Shown one piece after another: positions 32,449 to 40,399 of a stretch of DNA of 60,863 bases. A program made the position numbers and the translations under genes. Within the stretch, counting starts at the first letter, position 1. Every line of letters starts with the position of its first letter. The DNA is from Alphaproteobacteria bacterium (GTDB lineage Bacteria; Pseudomonadota; Alphaproteobacteria; Ferrovibrionales; Ferrovibrionaceae), in contig JAHCJR010000009.1 in the NCBI GenBank assembly GCA_026126165.1, positions 1 to 60,863 of the forward strand, given 5' to 3'. The notes under the pieces are model-generated. The model had not been told where the DNA came from. It worked only from the letters and a program-made list of their open reading frames with translations, and searched no databases.

Positions 32449-32960
32449 GGCAGGTTCCCGAACACCTTGTGCAGGACCCGGTCCCCCGGCCTGATGCCGA
32501 GCCGGGCCACCGTGCCGCCATTGAGTTCCAGCACCGCCCGCACCGGACCGCCGGCATAGATGCTGTCGGTCGAAAGCGGCACCGTCCGCTCCGCGATGGA
32601 AAGAATGGTCGCATCGGCCCGGATGAACAGCATGTCGAGCGGGATCAGCGTATTCTGCATCCACATCGCCACCTCCCGCTCGGTGCCGCCATAGTCGAAC
32701 AGCATGCCCTGGTCGGCCGGCAGTTCCTTGCGGAACATGAGGCCGCGGGCGCGCGTCTGATCGTCCGCCGCCAGTTCGACGCGGAAGCGATGTTGCTGGC
32801 CGGCGGCGGTGACGATCACCAGTGGCGAGAGCGGGCCGACGGCCGGCTCGCGGCGCTGCGCCAGCGCCAGCCGAGGAGCGAGCGGCAGGGCGCCGAAACC
32901 CAGCAGCAGGCCGCCGAGGGCCCGGCGCGAAACGGGGTGTCGAGGGGTATCGAGGCTCAT
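32445..32960 (-). CDS. DUF192 family exported protein
   Basis: 171 residues. The N-terminus HPVSRRALGGLLLGFGALPL carries twin arginines and a hydrophobic core, so it may use Sec or Tat. The domain is FRVELAADDQTRARGLMFRK, MLFDYGGTEREVAMWMQNTL, IPLDMLFIRADATIL, the hallmark DUF192 run. Function is unknown. ATG at 32960 starts MSLDTPRH; the long upstream frame overlaps the histone-deacetylase-like gene and is spurious. Confidence 0.88.
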   Translation of the reverse strand: MSLDTPRHPVSRRALGGLLLGFGALPLAPRLALAQRREPAVGPLSPLVIVTAAGQQHRFRVELAADDQTRARGLMFRKELPADQGMLFDYGGTEREVAMWMQNTLIPLDMLFIRADATILSIAERTVPLSTDSIYAGGPVRAVLELNGGTVARLGIRPGDRVLHKVFGNLP

Positions 32961-33004
32961 GGACCGATCAATACCGGATGGCGCGGCGCCGGTAAACACC
33001 GCCC

Positions 33005-34117
33005 CTAGGCAACCTCGCGTTCCAGCGCCAGCCGCGCCACGCGTCGCACCTCCTCGCGCACCGGGCCGGGCCGGGGCGCATCGGCGAGCGTGGTGAACCA
33101 GTGCTGCGGCGGGTTGCGGCCGGCGGAGCGGTTCCAGCTCAGCCGCCGCAATACCGCTTCGGCCGTCGGCGGCAGCTGTTCGGGAATGGGCAGACGGTTC
33201 AGCGTCGCCCAGACCCCGCTCCAGCAGCGGGCGACCGACCAGGGATTGTAGCCGCCGCCGCCCAGCACCAGCAGCCGCGGCGCCAGCTCGCGCACCGCCG
33301 CGACCACGCGCCAGAGCGCACCGTTGGAGAGCGAGAGCCGGCTCAGCGGATCTTCTTCCAGCGCATCGGCGCCGCACTGCAGAACGATCGCCTCCGGCGC
33401 GAAGTCCCAGGCGAGCGGCAGCACCGCCTCGCCCAGCAGCAGATCGAATTCGCTGTCGTTGCAGCCGGGCGGCACCGGCAGGTTGCGCGCCGAACCGCCG
33501 GCTCGATCCTCGGCCCGCCCGGTGAAGGGCCAGCGGCCGGCCTCGTGGATCGAGACGGTGAGCACGCGCGCATCGAAGGCGAAGGCCGCCTCCACTCCAT
33601 CGCCGTGATGGGCATCGACATCGAGGTAAAGGATGCGCTGCAGGCCGAGTTCGAGCAGCCGCAGGATCCCCAGCACCGGATCGTTGAAGTAGCAGAAGCC
33701 CGAGGCGCGGTCCGGCCGCCCGTGATGCGTGCCACCAGCCGGGGAATAGACGATGCCGCCACCGGCGATCAGGTCGACGGCCAGAAGGGTCGCGCCGCAG
33801 GCGGTGGCGGGGCGGCGGAACATCGCCGGATAGATCGGGTTCTCGATCTTGCCGAGATTGTAGCGCCGGGCGATGTCCGGGCTGACGCGCTGCTCGCGCT
33901 CGGCCTGCTGAAGCACGGCGATATAGTCACGGTCGTGGAACCGTGCCAGTTCCTCCACGCTCGCCGGCCCGCTTTCCAGGTAGGCCTCGTCGGGCAGCCA
34001 GCCAAGCGCGCGGCAGAGATCGATCGTGGTCGGCACGCGCGGGATCGAAAGCGGATGGCGCGGACCGTAGATCGAATTGCGGTAGATCTCGCTGCCGATG
34101 AAGAGCGGCCGCTTCAT
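33005..34117 (-). CDS. Histone deacetylase / AcuC-like protein
   Basis: 370 residues of the arginase-deacetylase fold. Zn and catalytic motifs are GGTHHGRPDRASGFCYFNDP, LYLDVDAHHGDGV, QCGADALEEDPL and LVLGGGGYNPWSVAR. Members remove acetyl groups from lysines, polyamines or acetyl-CoA synthetase. The ATG has AAGGAG upstream and overlaps the stop of the TPR-oxygenase gene (ATGA). The coupling suggests a joint role in protein or small-molecule modification. In Bacteria the AcuC type is usual, but no acs gene is near. Confidence 0.92.
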   Translation of the reverse strand: MKRPLFIGSEIYRNSIYGPRHPLSIPRVPTTIDLCRALGWLPDEAYLESGPASVEELARFHDRDYIAVLQQAEREQRVSPDIARRYNLGKIENPIYPAMFRRPATACGATLLAVDLIAGGGIVYSPAGGTHHGRPDRASGFCYFNDPVLGILRLLELGLQRILYLDVDAHHGDGVEAAFAFDARVLTVSIHEAGRWPFTGRAEDRAGGSARNLPVPPGCNDSEFDLLLGEAVLPLAWDFAPEAIVLQCGADALEEDPLSRLSLSNGALWRVVAAVRELAPRLLVLGGGGYNPWSVARCWSGVWATLNRLPIPEQLPPTAEAVLRRLSWNRSAGRNPPQHWFTTLADAPRPGPVREEVRRVARLALEREVA

Positions 34118-35706
34118 GCTTCTCCTTCGCCGCCCTCCCGGCGCTCGCCGAACAGGAAGGTAATGTTGATACGCCGGTTCTCATACCCATCCGCGAAGTC
34201 CATGCGATCGGTCTGGTGCAGGAGATTGGAGCGGAACAGCAGCGCGCGGTTGCAGCGATAGGGGATCTCGCGCATCTCCGGCCGCCGGCTGGCCAGAACC
34301 CCGTTCAGCATCGCGACCTTCGCGGCCTGATCCGTCAGGGCGAAATAGCCGGGCGGCGCGGCGGCGTTCCAGAAGCGCAGGCCGCCCGAGGACGGATCGC
34401 GGTTCGCCGCATCGGGCGTGATCCAGAGGTTGATGCTGACGGCGCCGTCATCGACATGCGCGGCGAGGCCGGAACTGTTCTCGTAGTACTTGTAGGCCCA
34501 GATGATGCGCGGCTCGTGCGGGCCGAATACCTCCGGCATCCGCAAACGTGCCTCCTGCGCCACTTGCAGCAGCGGGGGCGTGGCAAGGCCGTTGCGAATG
34601 CTGGCGCCCAGTTCGCGGGCGAAGGTGAACTGCCACCAGATCGTGGCTTCCAGGCAGAAGCGTTGCAAAGCCGCCAGCGCCGGCGCGCTCAGGAAATCGT
34701 CGACCACGACCGGCCATTGCGGCTCCGCCCGCAGGCGCCGTTGGATCCCGGCAAAGTCGAGCGCGGGATTGAGCGCGCCGCCCTGTACCGCCGAAAGGCG
34801 CGGCAGATACAGAAGCCGGTTGTAGCCGGGCCCGAGCCGGGTGCGCTCCGCCGCGCTCAAGCGGTGGCGGTGATCGCCGGCGGACGGCGCGGGCAGGCCA
34901 TCCAGGACCGCCTGATAGTTTCCGATCGCCCGGTCGTAGGCTTCCGGAATGAGGCCGCGCCCGCGCAAGTGGCGCATCTGCTCGATATCGTGCCGGAGCT
35001 TGGTCGCGGTCGTCGTCCCGATCGCGTCCTCCACGTCCTGGCCGCGCAGATCGGCGCCCGGAGCGTGCAGGCGGCGCACCGGTTCAAGCAACGTCTCCGC
35101 CGCCTCCTCATAGCGCTCGCGCTCCATCAGACGTTGCGCCACCTTGAGCGCCAGGGCCCGGTTGCCGCGGTTCGGGTCGAACTCCGCCACCGCCCGCGCG
35201 TGAAGCCGTGCCCGCTCCAGTTCCCCCTCCTCCAGGGCATATTCGGCCATCTGCGCCTGCGCACCGGCATAGGCCGGCTGGATGGCGAGCGCCCGGCCGA
35301 GGCAGGACGCCGCCTCGCGCCGCTTGCCGGCATCGTGCAGCAGGCGGCCGAGATTGACCCAGCCATCCCCGAACTTCGCGTCCGCCTGGACAGCGCGCCG
35401 ATAGCAGCGCTCCGCCTCGGCCATTTCTCCCTGCTCTACCAGCATGTTGCCGAGATTGTTGAGGATACCGGGCGAACGCGGTGCCAGCGCCGCCGCCCGC
35501 CGGCCATGTTCGAGGCCGCCATCGCGGTCGCCAGCCTGGAAATGGATCACGCCGAGCAGCGAAAGGGCGCCCGCATTGCGTGGCTCGCGCTGCAGGACCG
35601 CCCGGTACAGCATTTCAGCCGTGGACAATTCCCCGGCCCGATGCCGTGCCACCGCCTCGTCCAGGAGGCGGCGGGTTTCCGCCGCCGCTGCCGCTGTTCC
35701 CGCCAT
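34114..35706 (-). CDS. TPR protein with C-terminal 2OG-Fe(II) oxygenase domain
   Basis: 530 residues. The N-half is TPR repeats (ALSLLGVIHFQAGDRDGGLE, GILNNLGNMLVEQGEMAEAE, GWVNLGRLLHDAGKRREAAS). The C-half is an oxygenase with the iron ligands in AAHVDDGAVSINLWITPD (HxD) and RSNLLHQTDRM (distal His), and a 2OG-binding Arg in YENRRINITFLFG. Such enzymes hydroxylate peptides or small molecules. It overlaps the deacetylase-like gene by four bases. It is divergent from a second 2OG oxygenase gene with about 108 bases between. Confidence 0.85.
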   Translation of the reverse strand: MAGTAAAAAETRRLLDEAVARHRAGELSTAEMLYRAVLQREPRNAGALSLLGVIHFQAGDRDGGLEHGRRAAALAPRSPGILNNLGNMLVEQGEMAEAERCYRRAVQADAKFGDGWVNLGRLLHDAGKRREAASCLGRALAIQPAYAGAQAQMAEYALEEGELERARLHARAVAEFDPNRGNRALALKVAQRLMERERYEEAAETLLEPVRRLHAPGADLRGQDVEDAIGTTTATKLRHDIEQMRHLRGRGLIPEAYDRAIGNYQAVLDGLPAPSAGDHRHRLSAAERTRLGPGYNRLLYLPRLSAVQGGALNPALDFAGIQRRLRAEPQWPVVVDDFLSAPALAALQRFCLEATIWWQFTFARELGASIRNGLATPPLLQVAQEARLRMPEVFGPHEPRIIWAYKYYENSSGLAAHVDDGAVSINLWITPDAANRDPSSGGLRFWNAAAPPGYFALTDQAAKVAMLNGVLASRRPEMREIPYRCNRALLFRSNLLHQTDRMDFADGYENRRINITFLFGERREGGEGEA

Positions 35707-35814
35707 GTTCGCACCCTCGCAATGCGGCGCCGCCCGCTTCCGGCTTGAGGCCGGCGCCAGGAAAGGTTAAGCCAGGGCCCGCATCCGGCAAGGCCGGGGC
35801 GTGGCGCGGGGAGA

Positions 35815-36477
35815 ATGCGAGAGGCCATGTTCGCGAGCAAGACCGTTCTGAGTTTCTTTCCGAGCTTCGTCTGGGTTCACGACCTCGCCGTCAGCGACTA
35901 TGGACCGTTGAACGAACGGCTGCATGGCTGGCTTTCCGCCATGCGCCGGGATTCCAGCGCCTACTCGGCCGGGCGGACCTGGCAGACCGATACCGATCTC
36001 CAGAACCGCGAGGAAATGGCAGAGATCGTGCGATTCGTCATCGGCGCCGCGGATGGCGTGCTGGATTTCCTCGGCATCGAAAAGTCGCCGATGTTCGTCA
36101 GCGGTGCCTGGGCGAATTTCGGGCCGCCGGGCACTTCGCATCACGAACATTCCCACCCCAACAACTTTCTGAGCGCGGTCTACTATCTGCGCGCGCCGAA
36201 GGGCGGGAACACGATCAACTTTCTCGATCCCAGGCCGCAGGCGCATGTCATCGCGCCGCGCGTCGCCCGCCCGTCGACCAATACCGCAAGCCTCGTCACC
36301 CTCGACATCGCGCCCGGCCGGCTGGTGCTTTTCCCGGCCTGGCTGCGCCACTCGGTCGATACGAACAAGAGCGAGGAAGAGCGCCTCTCCATCGCCTTCA
36401 ACCTGATGTTCGAGGATTACGGACGCATCCAGAGCCGGCCGCGCTTCAAGGGAAACCTGCACGAGAAACGGCGCTGA
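35815..36477 (+). CDS. Putative 2OG-Fe(II) oxygenase (TIGR02466-like)
   Basis: 220 residues. Iron-site features are WANFGPPGTSHHEHSHPNNF (His-rich), SAVYYLRAPKGGNTINFLDP and GRLVLFPAWLRHSVDTN, with an Arg in RLSIAFNLMF, as in the PF13759 family. The start is uncertain: ATG 35815 follows GGGGAGA too closely, and ATG 35827 (MFASKTV) is the alternative. Divergent from the TPR-oxygenase gene; the two may act on related substrates. Confidence 0.82.
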   Translation: MREAMFASKTVLSFFPSFVWVHDLAVSDYGPLNERLHGWLSAMRRDSSAYSAGRTWQTDTDLQNREEMAEIVRFVIGAADGVLDFLGIEKSPMFVSGAWANFGPPGTSHHEHSHPNNFLSAVYYLRAPKGGNTINFLDPRPQAHVIAPRVARPSTNTASLVTLDIAPGRLVLFPAWLRHSVDTNKSEEERLSIAFNLMFEDYGRIQSRPRFKGNLHEKRR

Positions 36478-36669
36478 GCGGCCTCCGGTTTCAAGTTCGA
36501 GGGAGGAAAGAAACTGTAACCAAGCGTGATATGGCCCTGACCCGGGGGCGTCTGTATGATCCGCGCGCGCCGGGAGGCGCCGCGCGACAAGCGGCCCCCC
36601 GACCATCCCCACATCGCGGCCACCCGTCCGGGGCGGCCTGTCCGACCCAACGCACCAGGAACGAGTATC
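36478..36669. other. Intergenic, nothing clear
   Basis: The stretch holds a GGGAGGAAAG run (36501-36510) with no start codon behind it, and a low-quality extension of the next reading frame. I see no convincing promoter or RNA. Confidence 0.3.
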
Positions 36670-37404
36670 GTGAGGAAAGCCATTATTCTGAGCGCCGGCC
36701 AGGGCACCCGCCTGCTGCCGCTTACCGAGAACCGGCCCAAATGCCTGATCCCCGTCGGCCGCCGCACGCTGATCGGCTGGCAGGTGGAGAGCCTGTATCT
36801 GAACGGCATCCGCGAAATCGTCGTGGTGCTCGGTTTCGAGGCGCTGAAGGTGGAAGAGGAACTGCGCCGCCTGGCGCGCCCCGGCCTCGCCATCCGCACC
36901 ATCCTCAACCCCTTCTACAAGCTCGCGGACAATCTGGGCAGCGTATTCCTCGCGCGCCACGAGATGACCGAGGACTTCCTGATCCTCAACGGCGACACGA
37001 TCTTCGAGCCGGCCCTGCTCGCCCGCGCCATGCAGCAGGCAAGCGCACCCGTCACGGTCACCATCGACCGCAAGGACCGCTATGACGAGGACGACATGAA
37101 GGTGCAGCTCGACGGGCTGCGCCTGCTCGATATCGGCAAGACGCTGCCGCTCGACATCGTCACCGGCGAGGCGATCGGCCTGCATCTCTTCAAGGGCAAG
37201 GGGCCGGCGCTCTTCAGCGAAGCAGTGCTCGAGGCGATGCGCGCGCCGGAAGGGCTGAAAGCTTTCTATCTGTCCGTGGTCGCCCGCCTCGCCCGCCAGG
37301 GCCATGTCGCGGTCGCGCCGATCGTCGGCCTGAAATGGGGCGAAGTCGATTTTCCGCCGGATGTGGAGCGCGCGGAGGTCCTGGCCGGGAGCTGGACCCA
37401 CTGA
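36670..37404 (+). CDS. Sugar-phosphate / alcohol-phosphate nucleotidyltransferase
   Basis: 244 residues of the NTP_transferase fold: AIILSAGQGTRLLPLTENRP (nucleotide-binding loop), KCLIPVGRRTLIGWQVESL, NLGSVFLARHEM, FLILNGDTIFEP (metal Asp), and KWGEVDFPPDVERAE. It resembles cytidylyltransferases that activate choline phosphate or inositol-1-phosphate. GTG at 36670 is chosen because the fold begins at its second residue. Convergent with another nucleotidyltransferase gene at the edge of the sphingolipid locus, so head-group activation is a fair guess. Confidence 0.82.
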   Translation: MRKAIILSAGQGTRLLPLTENRPKCLIPVGRRTLIGWQVESLYLNGIREIVVVLGFEALKVEEELRRLARPGLAIRTILNPFYKLADNLGSVFLARHEMTEDFLILNGDTIFEPALLARAMQQASAPVTVTIDRKDRYDEDDMKVQLDGLRLLDIGKTLPLDIVTGEAIGLHLFKGKGPALFSEAVLEAMRAPEGLKAFYLSVVARLARQGHVAVAPIVGLKWGEVDFPPDVERAEVLAGSWTH

Positions 37405-37423
37405 CCGCAGAGTCTTGGCCGGA

Positions 37424-38251
37424 TCAGCCGGTCGGCACGGCGCTCTCGCGTCGCGCCAGAATCTTCTCGACCAGCGCAAGATCCTCGGGCTTGTCCACAT
37501 CGATCGCCGCTTCGGCGAAAGGCATGTCGATGGCGACCGCCCGCACGCCGATCCGCCGCGAGAGGATTCGAAACACCTGCGCTTCGCTCAGCAGCCGGCA
37601 GAGGAAGGCAAGCGTCACTAGCGGACCGATCTCCCAGGCCATGCGCCAGGGCCGCTTGCGATGGCGTTCGAGTGCGATCCAGAAATCCGGGACGCGCGCG
37701 ACGTTGGACCCACGGAAGGCGAAGAGATTGCAGCCGCTCACCTGGCGGTCGCGGAACTTGAGATAGGTCCGCCTGGTTTCGGGATAGGCGCGCCCGATGG
37801 TCTGCGCGCTGGCCAAGGCCGCCGCTGCTTCCGTCCCGGGCGGGATGGCCTGCCAGAAATGACGGAGCATCGCCGCATCCAGCAGCGGATGATCGGCAGT
37901 GGTGACGATCCATGACCCAACCTCGGGATGGTCGCGGAACGCCTTGAGCAGGCTGCGGCTCGGCGAGTCCGCCGCCTTCTCCACCGCGAGGCGCCCCCCC
38001 GCCTGCAAGGCGGCAAGTTCCGGCAGGCTGGCCGGCAGTTCCGGCCGCTCGATCTGCACGATGATGCGCCCGACCAGGCCGGAGCCGGCCAGCACCTCGA
38101 CCACGCGCAGCAGCATCGGCCGCCCAAGGACCGGCACCATTGCCTTGTGGCTCACGCCCCCGAGGGCGGCGACCGGATCGTCCGGCCCGCGGCTCCCCGC
38201 CAGGACGAGGGCCGTGGGCAGGTCCTCTCCCGCAATTCCGGCGCCGCTCAC
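37424..38251 (-). CDS. MobA-like NTP transferase
   Basis: 275 residues: TALVLAGSRGPDDPVAALGG, HKAMVPVLGRPMLLRVVEVL (nucleotide-binding), SWIVTTADHPLLDAAMLRHF (metal Asp) and AIDVDKPEDLALVEKIL. The fold is a nucleotidyltransferase. GTG at 38251 overlaps the stop of the bcerS-like gene (GTGA), so it is translationally coupled to ceramide synthesis. A role in making an activated polar head group is inferred; the substrate is unknown. Confidence 0.83.
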   Translation of the reverse strand: MSGAGIAGEDLPTALVLAGSRGPDDPVAALGGVSHKAMVPVLGRPMLLRVVEVLAGSGLVGRIIVQIERPELPASLPELAALQAGGRLAVEKAADSPSRSLLKAFRDHPEVGSWIVTTADHPLLDAAMLRHFWQAIPPGTEAAAALASAQTIGRAYPETRRTYLKFRDRQVSGCNLFAFRGSNVARVPDFWIALERHRKRPWRMAWEIGPLVTLAFLCRLLSEAQVFRILSRRIGVRAVAIDMPFAEAAIDVDKPEDLALVEKILARRESAVPTG

Positions 38252-39402
38252 GCGATGGCCTTCTCGAAAATCCTGTAGGTCTTGTAGGGGACGCCGCCGA
38301 ATGCCTCGATGACGCGGCGCACAGGCAGGTTGTCCTCGAGAATCCAGGACAGTTCCGCCCGCTCGTAGCCGGCCGAGATGGCCGCCCGCCGCATGGCGTC
38401 GATCAGCAGGAAGGGCAATGCGGCCCCGACCACGTTCATCTTCGCGAACTCGCGGCGAATGCCCATGAGCGGCACGCGGGCCGATTTCAGACCGCGCACC
38501 TTGAGCCGCCAGAGCAGCTTCGCCCAGCCGAAGGGCAGCAGCCTGCCATCGAGATCGGCAATGGCCTCGTTCACGTTGGGCAGGACCACCACCATCCCGG
38601 CAACGCGTCCGTCGACCTCGGCGAACCAGACCAGCCGGCGGTCGACGATCGGGCGCATCGACTTGCCGAGATGCTCCATCTCCTCTTCCGTGAGAGCGAC
38701 GGAGCACCAGTTGTCCGACCATGCCTCGTTGAAGATTTCGAGAACTTCCCGCACCTCGCGCGTGTAGGGGGCCTTACCCATCGGCCGGATCACGATGCGT
38801 GGACTTTCCGCCTTGGCGACCAGCCGCCGAACGGTCTCCGAAGGCTCGCGGCGCGTGTCGTAGGAATAGGCGAGCAGGTCCCGCGCCTTGCCATAGCCCG
38901 CCGCCGCGAGATGGGCGGCGTAGTAGGGCTCGGCATGGGCCATCATCATCATCGGCGGGGTATCGAAGCCCTCGACGAGAATGCCCGGTTCGTCGTTGAT
39001 GGTCGGGCTGAAGGGCCCATAGACATGCCGCATGCCGCGCTGGCGCAACCAGCCTTCCGCGGCGTCCAGCAAGGCGGCGAACACGGCTGCATCGTCGATC
39101 CCGTCGATGAAGCCGAAGTGCCCGATGCCCTCGCCCCATTTGGCGAGGAAGTTGCGGTCGATCTGAGCCGAGATCCGCCCGACCGGCCTGCCCTCGCGCA
39201 TGGCGAGGAAGAGTTCCATCTCGGCATGCCGGAAATACGGATTCTTCCTGCGAGAAAGGACGTCCTGGCGCTCGAGGACGAGAGGCGGCACCCACTGGCC
39301 CCGGCCGCGATGCAGCTCGATCGGCAGCCGGATGAACTCGGAGAGCTGTCGCGGCGTGTCGACCGCCACGATCTCGATTGCGCCCGCTCCTTGCGAACTC
39401 AT
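38248..39402 (-). CDS. bcerS: Bacterial ceramide synthase-like N-acyltransferase (YghO/GNAT family)
   Basis: 384 residues with the layout of YghO-type acyltransferases: RLPIELHRGRGQWVPPLVLE at the start, NPYFRHAEMELFLAMREGRP, GFIDGIDDAAVFAALLDAAE, HVYGPFSPTINDEPGILVEG and SWILEDNLPVRRVIEAFGG at the end. In Caulobacter this family (bCerS) joins a fatty acyl group to the amine of the sphingoid base. The presence of spt, acpR, cerR and aasR in the same window supports the call. Second of three minus-strand genes: hydroxylase, this gene, nucleotidyltransferase. ATG 39402. Confidence 0.85.
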   Translation of the reverse strand: MSSQGAGAIEIVAVDTPRQLSEFIRLPIELHRGRGQWVPPLVLERQDVLSRRKNPYFRHAEMELFLAMREGRPVGRISAQIDRNFLAKWGEGIGHFGFIDGIDDAAVFAALLDAAEGWLRQRGMRHVYGPFSPTINDEPGILVEGFDTPPMMMMAHAEPYYAAHLAAAGYGKARDLLAYSYDTRREPSETVRRLVAKAESPRIVIRPMGKAPYTREVREVLEIFNEAWSDNWCSVALTEEEMEHLGKSMRPIVDRRLVWFAEVDGRVAGMVVVLPNVNEAIADLDGRLLPFGWAKLLWRLKVRGLKSARVPLMGIRREFAKMNVVGAALPFLLIDAMRRAAISAGYERAELSWILEDNLPVRRVIEAFGGVPYKTYRIFEKAIA

Positions 39403-39430
39403 CTGCCGATCGATCCGCCGCGCCGGCCGT

Positions 39431-40228
39431 TCAGTGCCGGCCGCTTTCCACCGCGCCCTCCGCGACCTGCCGTTCGCGGTAGCTGGAACGCTCCAGCATC
39501 GGCTCCCTGGTCATGCGCGCAGCCCACGGATAGCGTTCCGCCATGGCGCTGTCATAGCCGAGGTTGAAGACGGTCGGGCTGCGCTCCTTCTCCTTGGCGG
39601 AGGCATAGTAGGTCCCGATCACCCGGTCCCAGAAGAAGTTCGTAATGCCGAAATTCGCCGTCTCGTTATGGAAATGGTGCAGCAGGTGGGCCTGCTTGAT
39701 GCGGCGCAGGAACTCATAGGGCGGCTTGTAGTTCAGATGCTGGATGCAATGCACGAACTCGAACACTGCCGTGCAGACCGCACCGGCGGCGACCGCTGCC
39801 GCGGCACCAGCCCAGCCGTCGACGGCATAGCCAACCGGCGCGGTAATCAGCAGGATCGCCGGCAAGGTGCTGGCCAGCGAACCGAACAGCACGTCGAGCT
39901 TGTAGGGATCCTGGTGATGATCGAAATGGATGCGTTTCCAGGTACGGGCGGTGAAAGGCAGCTTGTAAAGCAGACTGTTATGCAGCACCCAGCGATGCAG
40001 CACATACTCCACCAGCGGATAGAGCAGAACCACGGCAAGTGCCGCCAGCGCCGCACGCCAGCCATTGGCGGTCAGCATCCCTGCCAGCATCGCACCCGCC
40101 ACCGCCACCAGGAGATAAACCTGGATCGCCGGATACGTGAAATAGGCAAACACCAGTTCCCGGAAGTTCATCTTGCCGAGATCGTAGATCCGCCCATGCC
40201 AGGATCTGCCGCCAAACATCATTCGCAA
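39431..40228 (-). CDS. Sterol desaturase / fatty acid hydroxylase family protein
   Basis: 265 residues, integral membrane. It carries the eight-histidine di-iron pattern: VLHRWVLHNSL (HxxxH), RIHFDHHQDPYKLD (HxxHH), FVHCIQHLNY and AHLLHHFHNETANFG. Several membrane spans lie between. Relatives hydroxylate sphingoid bases at C4 or fatty acyl chains at C2. Its gene is the first of the hydroxylase-bcerS-nucleotidyltransferase operon, so a long-chain-base or ceramide acyl hydroxylase is likely. ATG 40228. Confidence 0.85.
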   Translation of the reverse strand: MRMMFGGRSWHGRIYDLGKMNFRELVFAYFTYPAIQVYLLVAVAGAMLAGMLTANGWRAALAALAVVLLYPLVEYVLHRWVLHNSLLYKLPFTARTWKRIHFDHHQDPYKLDVLFGSLASTLPAILLITAPVGYAVDGWAGAAAAVAAGAVCTAVFEFVHCIQHLNYKPPYEFLRRIKQAHLLHHFHNETANFGITNFFWDRVIGTYYASAKEKERSPTVFNLGYDSAMAERYPWAARMTREPMLERSSYRERQVAEGAVESGRH

Positions 40229-40340
40229 CCTGCAGCCGACTTGCCGCGCCTGCCGGACGCACCGTCATCCCGGCGGGACCGGCCCATGCGCGCAAGCAAT
40301 TGAGACGGCTGCACAATATGGCCTGCTCCCCCGCCCCCTA

Positions 40341-40367
40341 AGTAACTCTTTGCAAGAAAATGTTACT
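40341..40367. promoter_or_regulatory. Conserved element AGTAAC-N15-GTTACT, copy 1
   Basis: Inverted repeat with six-base arms and the inner core TCTTTGCAA. A 27-base element identical at 22 positions lies at 52021-52047. This copy is 113 bases upstream of the hydroxylase start and 33 bases downstream of the Cache-cyclase stop. Another GTTAC follows at about 40382. It is a candidate operator for the sphingolipid locus, or a small interspersed repeat. Confidence 0.5.
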
Positions 40368-40399
40368 GCATTGAATCAAGCGGTTACGGGATAGCCCGT

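Noticed and set aside
32961-33377. N-terminal extension of the DUF192 frame
   Set aside because: It overlaps the histone-deacetylase-like gene and is Arg/Ala-rich low complexity; the exported protein starts at 32960.
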